Origin: Phyllostachys edulis | Lineage: Eukaryota; Streptophyta; Magnoliopsida; Poales; Poaceae | Reading direction: 5' to 3' | DNA: 64,000 nucleotides | Assembly: GCA_036346405.1 (NCBI GenBank) | Contig: CM070559.1 | Location: 42,039,518 to 42,103,517, forward strand | Part shown: positions 42,540 through 54,585 of the stretch, piece after piece | How the letters are laid out: each line of letters opens with the position of its first letter | Position numbering within the stretch: the stretch's first letter is position 1 | Program-made: the position numbers and the translations under genes | Notes under the pieces: model-generated | The model's input: the letters and a program-made list of their open reading frames with translations, nothing else | What the model was told of the DNA's origin: nothing | Databases searched by the model: none

Positions 42540-44764
42540 GATCATTCATGGCGTCGGGCTTCGATTTTGTCGTGGCATTGGATTCCAAAGGTTTTAGTTC
42601 CGGGGGAGCTAGGTTTTCGCGCCCGACGCAGTGAAGTCCGTAGATTTGGGGCGGCTGCGAGAGTTATTCATCGGGTTCCAGTTCTGTCCCCTTTGAACAG
42701 AACCTTTCGGAGGTTGTGCGTGAAGGGGTCATGGAGCGTGGCAAGGGTAGATATCCTCGGCGATTTGGGGGTGGTTCTCGTACTTGGATTGGGGGGGAAA
42801 CAAAATGCTCCCGAGGAATGGATGGAGGAAGATGATTTGCTTCTGGAGCAAGAACTGAGAGATAAAGCATGGCGTGAGCAAAATCAACAGTGCCGGTTTC
42901 CAATGAGTCAGCAGGGTGGCTTGTAGAATCCAGGTACGCATCAGGGATTCCATTCTATTGATAATCCTAGATTTTGTTCTCATCCCTGGGGTGGTTAGCC
43001 TGTGATCCTTCTTCACAAGCCAAGGGTTGGCATGAAGCTCCTAGCAGAGAATTTAAAAGCTCGAAAGGGGGTTTTCATAGAGATGCTCCGGTGAAGGGTC
43101 CGACTAGGGGGGGGTTGATCATAGGGGAGATTTTCGTGATGAGCAACACAGATCTGGGCCTAAATGGGGGGATACTGATGGTTCTAGTAAGAAAGATGAT
43201 ATTACAAAAGGTTGGAGTGATCTTGGTCCTAATACAGGGGTGCTTCGTTCCGACGATAGAGGTACTTGCTTTCGATGTCTTCAAACCGGCCATCACCAGG
43301 CTAGATGTAACAATCCCCCGATTTGTTATTAATGTAAGAAGTTTGGTCATTTAACATCCAGTTGTCCAGCTGATAAGAAAGTTAAGGGGTTGAAACTTTT
43401 CAGATTTGGAATCCCTGGCCAAGGTTTTTTCAATTTGCAAATTCCTGGACTTCAAATATCTGGACAACAGGCTGCTATAGGGGTGATTACTATTCTTGAA
43501 CGGGTGGCTAATGTTCACAGAATAGAGGCTAAGTTCAAGCATCTTATTCAGTCTAATTGGGACTGGAAAGTTAGGAAACTTTTTGATATGGAATATGTCG
43601 TAGTTTTCCCATCAAAAGAGGCTTTAGAAACTTGGTCTAAAATTAGGGGTGTGGAACTAGCTTTGCATTCTATTAAAGCCAAGGTGGAGAAATCGGCTTT
43701 GGACCCTGGTACGTCCTCTGTGTTGGTGACTTCTTGGGTCAAGGTGTCTGGCATTCCTTTATCTGCTAAAACTGAAACTTAGTTAAAGAAATTACTAGCA
43801 CCATAGGGGAACCTTTGTAAGTAGATGAAATTAGCTTGATGAGAGCAGGCCCTGTTAAGGTTAAGGTTTATTACAGAGATCCTGCTCAAGTTAACTATTT
43901 TGTTGAAATCTTCATTAATTCTGTTGGTTATGAGATAAAATTTGAGGCAGCCGGAAGGGATTTCAAGTAAAAAAAAGGGGGGGGGGTCCTGACAAGACCT
44001 ACAATACTAGAAAGCCTGATAGGAGAGATAAGGAAGAGGAAGAGGAGGAAGAAGAATCAAATGACAACACCCACAAAACTGAGTAGGAAAAAATGGCAGA
44101 GAAATTTGGGAGTGAGTCTCATCAGTTCTCAGATCACAAAAGTGGGGGTGGAACTGGGAAGGATATACAGAAAGGACAGTTATCTTCTTCTGGTTCTGAT
44201 AAGTCGGTTGAGGGCACAAAGAGGGAGGAATTGGATTCGGGGAGCAAAGCTCTTCAAATTATTCCTTTAGCTTTTAGCTTCCTCTCACCTCAAGTGGTTG
44301 ACCATGGCTTGAAGCGTTCTAATGAGGAGGGAGTGTCTGTGGAGGAAAATACTTCTCTTCCTTTGCTGGGAGGTCAAAATTATGAAGAAATTGAGAATAT
44401 TACAAACACTCCTATTCATAAGGAAGGTGAGATAGTGGTTTATACTAAGGGGGCCCCACTGTAGCATCTGCTATTTTATGGCCTTGTTTACATACTCCTA
44501 CTGCCAAAAGCAAGACAGACCCTCGTCAGGGTATTGAGGAGGCCAACTTATCTGGTTTAGATAATATCAAATCTATTAGTTCTGACAAGGGGTGTTTGTT
44601 TTCAGTGGATAAGACTGACTTTGACATGAAAGCAGAAGTTTGGGATGAGGGAGTTGATGTTAATCCTATTTCAGAGATTGATAGAGATTCTTTGGCTATT
44701 TCTGACATTGATAGAGATTCTTTGGTCGTAGGTGAGTACCTTTCAGCCATGATTTCATTGAGAG
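42540..44764 (+). pseudogene. LINE ORF1 with CCHC zinc knuckles
   Basis: Two knuckles lie at 43267-43375: CFRCLQTGHHQARC is intact, and the second (CKKFGHLTSSC) has a stop just before it. Downstream the frame 43390-43782 carries NWDWKVRKLFDMEYVVVFPS and VELALHSIKAKVEKSALDPG, like DUF4283-type RNA-binding sequence of plant LINE ORF1 proteins. Ser/Asp/Glu-rich sequence follows to 44764. The protein would bind LINE RNA. There are several frame changes, for example near 42925, 43350 and 43780. Confidence 0.72.
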
Positions 44765-45827
44765 TATAGTGATTCTCGAGTTGCGGTGCTAAATTTTTGT
44801 CACCTTTTTCGCCAGTCGAAAGGACCGAGCTTGGAGAAGTCTTTGGCATTCCGAACTAGTCGGAATGGTTGGTTCCTCTGAAAGCGCAACTTGTCGTAGT
44901 GGTGTATCCTCATCCATCCGGTCGATTTCGTTAATGTCGGCGACGTGTGAGCCGGCGGAGGAAGAGGACGATGACATTCTTATTTCTTGTATGGCGCGGA
45001 TGCAACCCTCCATGTCGAGGTTGGAGTAGTCCGCCAAGTTGAACCAGTTCTCCTCGTCCCAAACTCCTGCCATAGTCGCATGTGTGATTATGAGGAATGG
45101 GCGAGGATTTGATGAGCAAATAATTTCTTCAGGAAATTTGCGTCTTCTTCCCCATGGACGGCGCCAGCTGTCGACGATCGAGTCGCCAATCTTACGAAAA
45201 TATAGAGGAAAATGACACAGATCTCCTAGGAGAGAATGTGGCCGCTCTTTATAGATATGAACTGGATGTTTACAAGGGGTGTCTATGACCCGGTTGGGGA
45301 CTAATCCTAATTACACTGAGTATGATCCTTGCTATGCTAATTAATCAAACTTAAAACATGAGTCTAAGGCTAATTGCATTGCTCTAATTTGATGCAGGGC
45401 GATCCGATCTCTCTCTTCTCGTCTTCGCTCCATCCTTAAATAACTTCCAAAGAGGTGGCAGTTGCTCCTAGAGAAGACGTCCTTTGCGAAGCGTTGCGGC
45501 TGGTCGGAGCGAGACGATGGTTGATAAAGTATCAACTGCTCTGCAGTTAAGTGACTGTGAAACACTCAACTGCACGGTGGTTGTTGTCAGTGTCTTAGGA
45601 TTATGTAACGTCGCGTAGTATGGAATATACAGCATGTGTTCTATTCATCACACGGTAAAGAATATACCTAGAATTAGATCCAAATACCAGTTCATAACTT
45701 TTCTGAGCAGTTACCTGGTCAGAGACTAGGCACAGGACCTTGTCCGACCAGGGTACCCATTATGTAACCTCTGGAATCCTCACGACCAGTGAGGTCGTTA
45801 GCCTTAGGGGTACGACCATAAAAGACA
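44765..45827 (-). mobile_element. Fragment of a minus-strand LTR retrotransposon
   Basis: On the minus strand an LTR (45169-45827, about 659 bp, TGTC...GACA) is followed after two bases by TGGCGCCGTCCATGGGG (45150-45166). This looks like a primer-binding site of the TGGCGCC class used by many plant gypsy elements. An ORF starts at 45073 (MAGVWDEENWFNLADYSN), a likely start of gag, and ends at 44789. The rest of the element is absent. The right LTR end is estimated. Confidence 0.65.
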
Positions 45828-45839
45828 TATGGTCTTTTA

Positions 45840-46187
45840 TTATGTATTAAAGTAATACATAGATATTTTAATCCTCGTCAAGAAGCATTTCCCTAAACAA
45901 CCTATGGATGTGATTTTCAAACTTATGTCTTGTTTGTAGCAATGGCGAGCTCTCATCAAAGGGGTTGATCGAACCAATCTGGATTCCTTCCTGGCATATT
46001 TTGAAGATTGGATTAAATGCTTTAACTCTTCTGTCTTTGTTTGATTCCCTGTTTTTTTTGTCTTGGGATGCTTTTTTTTGATGTATGTGCCCAGGCTTGT
46101 AAGCTGGTAATCCCAGTCTTTTGAACGTTTCTGTAAGACCATTATTTGCTTTCTATAAAAGCAGGGTTTTCCCCCTTCAAAAAAAAA
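45840..46187 (+). pseudogene. LINE ORF2 C-terminal end and 3' UTR
   Basis: The plus strand reads WRALIKGVDRTNLDSFLAYF then EDWIKCFNSS, like the final residues of plant LINE ORF2. A T-rich 3' UTR follows and ends with CTTTCTATAAAAGCAGGGTT, a pyrimidine run and poly-A. It is the end of the element starting at 42181. Confidence 0.72.
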
Positions 46188-46190
46188 CTC

Positions 46191-47740
46191 CGGATCAAAT
46201 TCACCCAGGGCAGATTGTGGTTATTATAGAATTTATGCACAAAAAAAATCAGAAGCAAAGCTTTATTCTGAAGCCCTAAATTGATGACTCCCTATCCTCC
46301 TTTATTTTTTGGTTTGCACACCATACACTTTCCTTGTAGATCATATGAACCTCTCTAAAGATAATGTCTCCTTGTTATGTAAATATGATCAATTATTGTT
46401 TTCAGAAGCTTAAGAGAGCACATGTAATATGTGGGAAGTGAAGATAAAACAGAGTTTACAATGGTGAGAAGCCCTCCATATGACAAAAAAGCAGCAGTGC
46501 TACACAATCTTCTTTCAACTCTGTCCACTAACGGTGAACAATCTTTGACTGGTGGTCTTGTTGTGACTAAGGGGAGCCCCCAAACAGGTGAAAGGCATGG
46601 ACTCAATTTTGCAATCAAGGACTGCTGATAGATAAGCCATTTTGTTAGCTGAAACATTTGTTGGCACGATAGAGGATTTGTGAAAGTTGACCTTTAGACC
46701 TGTGGAGGAGGTGAAAGTATTCAATAAGCTTTTAACCATCTCGAGTTGAAATTCATAAGATTGTAAAACAATCAAAGTGTCATCAGCATATTGAACTATG
46801 GGAAAGTCTCCATCAGAATGAACTATCAGCTTCTGAAGTTCCCCTTTGAGATAAGCATCATTAATTATACATTGTAGCAACTCTGCTGCCAAAACAAATA
46901 AAAGAGAGGACAAAGGATCACCCTATTGTACCCCTCGTCTACAATTGAAAGTCTGTCCAGGAACTCCATTCAATAAAACTGCTGAATGTCCTAACGATAA
47001 AATTACAGAGATCCAAGAGAGCCACTTTTGATTGAATCCCAAATGTCTCATAATTTCAATGATAGCCATGTGCTCTACCGTATCAAAAGCTTTTTCAAAA
47101 GGACTGTTTCTCTCTTGCTTTGGTGATATTGATGAATGAATTCAAAAGACAAGGCCAGACAGTCTTGGATTGTTCGATCCTTTTAAAAAAACCATATTGA
47201 TTTTGATGAACTAGTTTGAGGATGACTTTTTGTAATCGATCAGCCAAAAGCTTCGTTAGTAGCTTAAAAGAAGAATTAAGCAAGGAGATTGGCCGGAAAT
47301 CATTTGGGGTTTCACGAGACATCTTTTTTTTTTTTGGCACAAGAGTGATAAAAGAACAATTAATGTTTTTTTAAGTCCAATTGACCATTGAAAAAATCTT
47401 GGCATAGAGCATAGAAATCCCCTAAAATTATATCCCAACAGCTTTTTAAGAACTCATTGAAACCATCAGGGTCTGGGGCTTTATCCAGAGGCATAATTTT
47501 CACTGCATGATTGATCTCTCGTTTTGTGAAAGGTTCAATGAGAATATCTAGGCCCTCCACTCTTGGAATCCGTTCCAACAAATTAAGTTGAATAGAATTC
47601 AGAAAAAGATAATCCCATTCGTTCTTGGAAGACCTACCTAAAAATAGCAGCTTTACTATTGTGATCTGAGACAACTCTACCATCAGGTAAGAGGAGCTGG
47701 GGAATGGCATTCCTTCGAAATCTGTCAATAGCCATGGCAT
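46191..47740 (-). pseudogene. LINE reverse transcriptase
   Basis: Minus-strand frames give INHAVKIMPLDKAPDPDGFN (47360-47740), then NDFRPISLLNSSFKLLTKLL and LVHQNQYGFF (47095-47340). The catalytic motif FPIVQYADDTLIVLQ (46515-46913, YADD intact) follows, then TGLKVNFHKSS and further thumb-like sequence to 46191. The order and motifs are those of plant non-LTR RTs. Frameshifts separate the pieces, so it is dead. Confidence 0.9.
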
Positions 47741-47749
47741 GAATTTTTT

Positions 47750-48232
47750 TTTGTATTTTCATCTCCAAATTTAACCCATCTAATAGTCCATCTTTTTTCC
47801 TAATAGATTTGCTTATACTTCAGTAAGCGGAGAAGGTGTCGTTTGATAATGTTCTAAAAATTCCACTTTGTTATTTCTAAAGACCCGAGCTCCTCCTATC
47901 GATCCAAAGACATAATAATTTCATTACAGTTTTTGATCAACCAAGACAAACGAGAGATATTCTTGCTCCAAAGCTTGAGTCCTCTCCTTAAATTTTTTTT
48001 AATATTGCATATATTTTTGTCGCACTATTGAAGGCCCTAACAGGTAGATTCTAGTAAAAAAGAACAATGTCCCGAAACCCCAAATGCTTCACCCAATAAT
48101 TTTCAAAGCGAAAGAGTTTGACTCTAGGGATACTGGTACCAATACTTACTACACATGGAACATGATCAGAAATAATTTTTGCAAGAGCAAGACCTCTGAA
48201 TTTGGATAAGTAATGGTCCAATTATTTGTTGT
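47750..48232 (-). pseudogene. LINE endonuclease C-terminal part
   Basis: The minus strand reads WTITYPNS, then KIISDHVPCVVSIGTSIPRV and KLFRFENYWVKHLGF, the end of an APE-type endonuclease with its SDH catalytic motif. It is cut at 48232 by the LTR at 48233. The upstream sequence (LELPLKSRSYT) resumes at 53254 after GTTGT. Confidence 0.82.
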
Positions 48233-51200
48233 TGTTGAACCAAAACGGCGATTAGAGGGGGGTGAATAGGAACTCAACCAATTTTTCACCTTGATTAGAT
48301 TCAACTCAATTTTCTCTCCAATAGCTATGAAATCTATGAAAATCAACGAACAAGCACAGTGGAAGTCTTGTATTGAATCCAATCGAAACCCCGAAGCTCA
48401 ACAACTAAAAACACCGAAAACCCAAATCAAAACGAGTCGGGCGGTCTGACCTCTCAGGTTGGGCGATCTAACCATTGTCCTAGTGGTCAAACATCTCACC
48501 AGGGGTGGTCTAACCTCCAACCTGATGAACAAGGATATCAACACAAAATCAAAATCACAAATCGGCTCAACTTTTGATTCGATGATCAAAATCCCCTTAA
48601 ATTTCAACCATGTCTCATCAAGAAGGTCAGAAACTTATTCTAATCGACGATCGGGAAGATCAAAGCCAAGGTTCCATGAATTTCATATATGAGGGAAAGA
48701 GGGCACAAGAACCTAGGAAAATCAAATTTTAATCCCAAAACTTCCTCATGGGTAAAAAATGATCAAGATGATCCTAGATGCATTTCCATATGTCACAGCA
48801 AGCAAGATCACCGCAAGAAACTAAACAAAAACCAAAGGATCATCAAACAACCAAAAGTCACCAAAGAGAGAGTAAGAACAAGAAGATACTCATCTTGGAG
48901 AAATCTTGCTTGGATTGATTTAAGATAGATGTTGGTTTACAACCACTCTACCATGGAGGACAAAAGCTCAATACTTAAGCACATAATCAATCCATCTCTC
49001 ACAAACCCTAGCCTTAACTACTTCAAAATCACCAAAACACAAATTAGAGTTTTCTCTTGGAAGTACTTGGGAACTCCACATTTGGACATTCCATTTTATA
49101 GTGGAGGCTATGCTAAGAGAGAAGACCCTAACGGGCACCCGTTAAGCCCACACACAAACTGGTCTACACTCACGCACGCTTCTCAAAGCGGATGACGAAC
49201 CGGGCTTCCCGAATCTGTTTCTTCATGATCCTTATCTTCATTTGACCTAAACCGTCTCTCCTTGCGCCATATTGCGGAGCGGTTTAGCCAAAGGTCACCA
49301 AGTCAGTATTTTAGTGAAGTTACCAAAATACCCCTTCTCGGTCCTTCTCCAAAATACCGAGTCCAATCTTTATGAAGCAATCTCATGCTTCTCCATGTGT
49401 AGGTTGATCGATGGCTCTCTTCATGTCGGCAAGTGCCACGCCCAAGGAAAACAACCCCCGGGACCCACTATGCAAACTGGGCTAGTCCCATGATCAGTCG
49501 CTAGTCCGCACAGTTCAACAACGAAGTGATCACAGCCATACAATAAAACTATAGATGAAGCAAACAAATTAACAATAATAAACTCAAAAGACCTTATGGT
49601 CAAGCTTTTTACAGAGGGTCTGCCGCATAGGGCTACAACAAAGAGCTCACAGCGAACACAAAAGAATACGTGGAGGCCATTCGACATGCCCACAAGCAAT
49701 CGAGTAGAGGACATCCTAGCACGCAAGGTCTTTAAAGACCTCTTCAAAGAGGTCGAAGCACCCTGGGAGGTCTTCTTCAGCTGCTGATCAACCAGAGGGC
49801 ACAAGCCGTGACTACTTTGAATATACTCAGCAAGCCGTAGGGAAATGTATGCAATAATATTCATGCAGGTCTTGACAAGGCTAGCTTTATAGTTGTTTCG
49901 CGGAAAGCAATATTGAATTAAAATAAAATAAATAGATTGTAAAGCATGAGTTGAAAGATTATCACATAAGTAGACAAGTTTTCTTTTGAAACAACCCGTG
50001 ACCACCCTGACCACAACCCAGACCACTCAAGACCGCCCTGGTCATGAGCCAGACCACTCATGACCACCCTGGTCATGAGCTAGACCACTCCAACAAGTTT
50101 TTGAGAAAGTCTACCCTTGCGTGAAATCACTAGGCATATCCACAACCGGGGATACGACTATTCGAATAGATTTGCACTTTGTAGAGGTGTATAGCTTTAC
50201 CCACAAGACACGAGTTCTCTAGTTTGTTTGACACCCGTCGATGCCCCTGCGCACTACCTTGGGTAAGCAGGCTAGAGCACGTGACAAGGCCTTTACAAGG
50301 TTCTGCTTTGACTCACTTCCACTCGCTAAGGTTTCGCCTTTCTAGCCCCCTCTTGCGCCAAGTGTGGGCGTAAACCCAGATCCTTCCACACTTCCACCAA
50401 AACGGAACCAAATCAAAGCATTGCCAATTAGTTGGCCAGGTCTACCCCATCCTGGACATGTGATTGCACGGTATGGCCCGGATCGAACTCTTACAAGGTT
50501 AAGTCCTTAGTGGGTGTTCAGGCGAGACTTCCTCATCCCAGTATGCTTCCTGCACCCCCCCCTTTACTGCACGATCACTCGCCCGAGCAAAACATTTTGG
50601 GTTCAACCTGACCAAATGACTACCCTAATCATGGCACAATAAATTTTATTAGCGGCCACGCAGGCCAAGGCAACACTTGCCAAGATAACACATGCCAAGA
50701 CAACACATGCCACAATTCCATAATCTCTTAGTCAAATTTAACATCTTTGAGATAAGTGATCGAGAGACAGCGCAAAACTAAGCAGGTCTAAGCAACAATA
50801 CGCACCCATGTTGGTTATCACAAAGAGGTCCAACTAAGGTAACCCAACCTATGGTGGTCCAAAGGTACATGCCAATCACAAGTATTCAAGGAGTTGTATT
50901 GTCAAGAAGGTGTTTAGCTAATTCATAAAACCAGTTTTATACAAATAGCCATGCATGTTGATATAAAACAATATAATTTTGTAAACTAGGTTCAACATGA
51001 CCAAAGGTCTACGACTTACCTTCGATGAAGAGCTAGGGGTCTTCGGTAGAGGTCGCCGGGTCCAGGAACTCTTCGGGGAAACCGAAATCTATACATGCGA
51101 AAAAGAGCCAAATAAGTACAACGAATTCAAATAAAACCAAAACTACCAGACAAGAACAAAAAGGGAAACACTGAAATAGAGACGAACTCTAAGGAGGAGG

Positions 51201-53253
51201 TCCAAAGGAGGATGTGACTACTCAACGTGGTCGTATAAGGGACACAACCACACAACGTGGTCGTAAAAGAGATACAACCACGCAACGTGGTCGTGAGAGC
51301 AAAAAGAGAACAAGGCATAGAGGAACTCACCTAGACACACACACAGAGAGAGAGAGAGAAGACTGGAGAAGAAAGGTGAACGTCGCAGGTGCTCTGGCGA
51401 ACTCTACGGCGGCGAGGAGGTCAAAGACGACGCAAACTCCAGTGATTCCTTGGTGATGAGGAGGCTTCAGCGGACTCCTTTGCGAACTTCAAGCACGGTG
51501 AAAACAAGAGGAGAGCAAAGGAGAGCTGGGTAAAGAAAAATGTGATGATAGAGGACAGCTCGGGCTTTTATAGCCAGGGGAAAACGAAGGAGAGCCATTG
51601 AGACTCAGATACGCACGTGCAAGGGTAGGTGAAGGAGAAGATAGGAGCAGGTCGGGGAAGAGACAAGAGAAGGAACAGGTACTGCAAAAAGCGAGAGCAT
51701 TTAATGCGGCACAACAACATTTAATAAGCTAAGACCTTTGTATTAGAAACGATGCAACAGGTGGAAGGAGAAGGTGAACAGAACTGACAGGTGGGACCGG
51801 TCAAAGCTAGAGAGGAGTGGTCAAACCAGAGAGGAGGTTGTGACCAAAGGAGAGGTCGTTACTAAAGGGGTGGTCTTTGCAAAAAGACCAAGAGGGTGGT
51901 CTTGGCCCAAAAGGAGGTCGCGGCACAAAGGGAGGTCTAAAACGAGAGAGGTCCAAACCACAAAGAAGGTCTAAACCCAAAAGGGAGGTCCAAACGAGAT
52001 GGAGGTCAAAGAAAGGGGCAGCGAAGCGGGGCCGTCCGATTTTGATCGGACGGTTCAAAAAGGATTGAACGTTCAGACCGGTTGAACGCGCCAACAAGAT
52101 CGAGCCGTCCAACACAGATCAAATAGTTCAAAACGAAGTGGACGTTCGGACTAGCCGAACGTGCCAACAGGATCGGGCCATCCAACACAGATCGGACGGT
52201 CCTCGACAAAGGAGACGCGGAGCAGGGCCGCACAGGGAGAACAGAACAGACAGAGATAAGGAATTCAACACCAAAGAACTCCAACAAACTCAAGGCAAAC
52301 CTAACTCGAATTAATTGAAGTTTGATTTAATCATTTTGAACACTTGAATTCCAAAATATCAAGTTAAGCTTTAGAATTTCAACAAAACCGAATGGTTCTT
52401 TTTATTTTGAAAACTCAGAAACTCGGAAAAACTTGGGACGTTACAGCAAGTCTCTCCCATCCAACTCTCACCGAAACCACCATGTCATTTGCACCGACCC
52501 CCGCGTCGCTTGATGCAACCCGTCGCACCGAACTTCTCGTTTGGCCATCCTTATCTATTTTGCACTATGCTTGAGTCCACTAACTTTATCCAGCATCCTC
52601 AATCGTTCTGGACCTCAGCTCTCTAAGCCTAGTCCTGGTCATCCTCATCGTTGACCAGCGTTGACCTCCAAACCTCCTGCACAACAATAGACCAAGAAAT
52701 CGATTCCATGAACAAGTTCTTCGCAACTTGACCCACGTTAGTCAAAACATGCATCATGCAACACATATGCACTGAAATCCATGAAATTGACCTAACCTAC
52801 AAACATCGCCGCCAAGCCGGCCAGCGAATAGGGCAAAACTGGTCAGACCGCCCCCATGGCCAATCCGACTGCCCAGCATCAGGACTTAGCCAAATTTCTT
52901 CCCTAAAAATCTGAAACCTCTCTGGAAATTTAAAATGAATAGAACTTTTGACTCGAAGCTCCAAAAATTATGAGACCAAGTGTAGAAGAATCATCTCTCT
53001 TGCCTACACCCTCTATTTTTGGCCTGGGAAAGTCACCTTTTTGACCGATCAGACCGCCGCCCATGGTCGATCTGACCACCAGCCACTTGACCTGCCCAAC
53101 GGCTGGTCTGACCGCTAGAGCTGGCCGGTATGACCGCCTACTGCCTGACAGAACTTGAATTTTGCCAAAAACAAGTGTTTCGATAAACCCTCAATATCAT
53201 TACCAATTGTATCATCGTCTTAAGATCACGAGTATATCCTCATGATATCCACA
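48233..53253 (-). mobile_element. Solo LTR (family A), itself carrying a nested solo LTR
   Basis: It starts TGTTGAACCAAAACGGCG and ends CATGATATCCACA, with GTTGT on both sides (48228-48232 and 53254-53258). The outer LTR is about 2.0 kb once the insert 49434-52445 and one 5-bp repeat are removed. It matches the family at 29164 and 61519, including GGTCTGACC-type words, and the phrase GTTGACC(A/G)(G/T)CGTTGACCTCCAA. It lies inside LINE endonuclease sequence. Confidence 0.92.
49434..52445 (-). mobile_element. 3.0-kb solo LTR nested in the family A LTR
   Basis: It runs from TGCCACGCCCAAGG to GGGACGTTACA, flanked by GCAAG (49429-49433 and 52446-52450). Removing it restores the phrase GTCGGCAAGTCTCTC seen uninterrupted at 30272-30286. 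It shares blocks with the long LTRs at 5720 and 9901 (for example CTCTAGTTTGTTTGACACCC at about 50218). No coding is present; frames at 51200-52300 are shadows. The strand is inferred from TGTAAC polarity. Confidence 0.92.
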
Positions 53254-53345
53254 GTTGTGAAAACCCCAATCAAGTTGTTGTAGGACAAGGTCATCTCTCA
53301 TATCACTCTATGTGTAAGATCTGCTTTTTAGAGGTAACTCAAGTA
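53254..53345 (-). pseudogene. LINE endonuclease, upstream piece
   Basis: The minus strand reads LELPLKSRSYT and then MRDDLVLQQLDWGFHN, typical of the LINE endonuclease before the SDH motif. It joins the 47750-48232 piece across the GTTGT duplication. Similarity fades beyond about 53345. Confidence 0.72.
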
Positions 53346-54335
53346 AAGACAAATGACTAATAATGCTATTAAAAATCATCGTGTCATTCAATATTTGTCA
53401 AATTGTCAGTGCACCAACCAAAGATTTTGAGTACTATGTCATTATGGTTGGTATTTATTGTTGCCTATACTAATTTTAATTTTTTATTAACTATGATTTT
53501 GCAAACATATAAATAAACATACATCAAGGAAAAAGAATTAAGACAAATAAATCCAATCATTAACACCACCAACGTTCCCATAAAAGATCGATGGACGTCA
53601 AGCTATTGTAAGCAAACATGGCAGCAAAACTCAGAAGATTGTCCAAGGTCGATAGATTGATGCAACGTGCACGCTTGCTTTGTGCACAAATTACTTATCC
53701 GGAATTGTTTGATCGTTTCTTATCTGAAGAGGGATTGCAATTTGCCAAGTTGCAAGTTTGCAACCTCATTGTAGTAGTTGAGGATCTAGCTAGGTGGAGT
53801 TGAGTGTAGTTTTACATCCACCTGCTTTAATTTTTACAACTATTAAGAGACAACACGTGGATCGTGGTGATGGTATATTTCCAAACCACCGTAAGCAGAC
53901 CGCGATCAGAAAAATCGCATGCCACTGAAATATAGTATTCCCAATGATTCTCATAGGCAGCTAGAGTCTTGTGTCAATGCGCAGTACATATTACTTAATA
54001 AATTAAGTAACGAGGACGATCTAAGATGTACGGCATTTTAATATTGTGCCGGCAGTCACTAAAGTTTTAAAAAAGATCCCAATAGTTGACCTGAAAAATA
54101 ATTGTGATTTCTTCCTTACTATGCAAATGTTTTGTTTGTTGTTCTTGCAGCAGTCGAAGTCTTAAGACTTCAGCACAAAAAATTGTAAAAAAATTTCAGA
54201 AACGACAGTCCTCTTGTTCAACTTTTCATGAGTGATTCAAATGAGAGAAGTGCTTCAAAGTATTGTTAATGCAAGCCAACCAATGTAATGGTCTGGTTTT
54301 GACAAGGCACATAAGAAAGCCTGCAGAGATAGGAG
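53346..54335. other. AT-rich intergenic DNA with one small ORF
   Basis: A 61-codon frame at 53618-53803 (MAAKLRRLSKVDRLMQRARL...) has no recognised domain. No element borders are seen. It could be a short gene fragment, but nothing supports expression. Confidence 0.35.
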
Positions 54336-54577
54336 CAAGGATCCAAAACCCATTTCCGGTGGAAATCCCGGTCGCCGGCCGGGAAAAAAAACCGGCTGGT
54401 TACTGGATTTTTCGGAAAAAATCAGAACAAAATTCGCTTGAATTTGCTTAAAAATCAGCCGAAATTTGAAAATTTGAATTTGAATTTGTGAAACTGAGAA
54501 AAACCGACCGATTTTTCCTTTCCCGGTCCCCACCGGTTAGTCCAGTTACCGCCGGTCCGACCGATTTTTTTTCCCTG
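54336..54577. mobile_element. 242-bp non-autonomous hAT MITE
   Basis: The borders show an 8-bp duplication GATAGGAG (54328-54335 and 54578-54585). The ends are CAAGGATCC and, from the other strand, CAGGGAAAA. The GC-rich inner parts (GGCCGGGAAAAAAAACCGGC and CGGTCCGACCGA) echo the subterminal words of the 5-kb hAT at 19105-24093, whose right terminus is CAAGGATCA. It has no coding capacity and is a likely relative that the larger element could once have mobilised. Confidence 0.9.
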
Positions 54578-54585
54578 GATAGGAG

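Larger units (their letters stand above)
42181..46190 (+). mobile_element. Inner plus-strand LINE with poly-A tail
   Basis: It begins about 42181 and ends in a run of A (46179-46187). CGGATCAA flanks it on both sides (42173-42180 and 46191-46198), an imperfect target duplication. It has a GC-rich leader (42190-42480), ORF1 (about 42540-44764), then an LTR-element fragment (44765-45827), and only the last codons of ORF2 plus 3' UTR (45840-46178). Most of ORF2 is missing. Confidence 0.8.
41379..53345 (-). mobile_element. Outer minus-strand LINE broken by nested insertions
   Basis: Pieces of one ORF2 read in order from right to left: endonuclease (53254-53340, then 47750-48232), RT (46191-47740) and zf-RVT (41379-42180). 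They are separated by a plus-strand LINE (42181-46190) and by a solo LTR (48233-53253), each with flanking duplications that rejoin the reading. The 3' tail and the 5' ORF1 were not located. Confidence 0.85.

Noticed and set aside
51127..52293. Several ORFs with repeated RGRxRDTTTQ or KGxxxK peptides
   Set aside because: They arise from short nucleotide repeats in the 49434-52445 solo LTR and are not genes.
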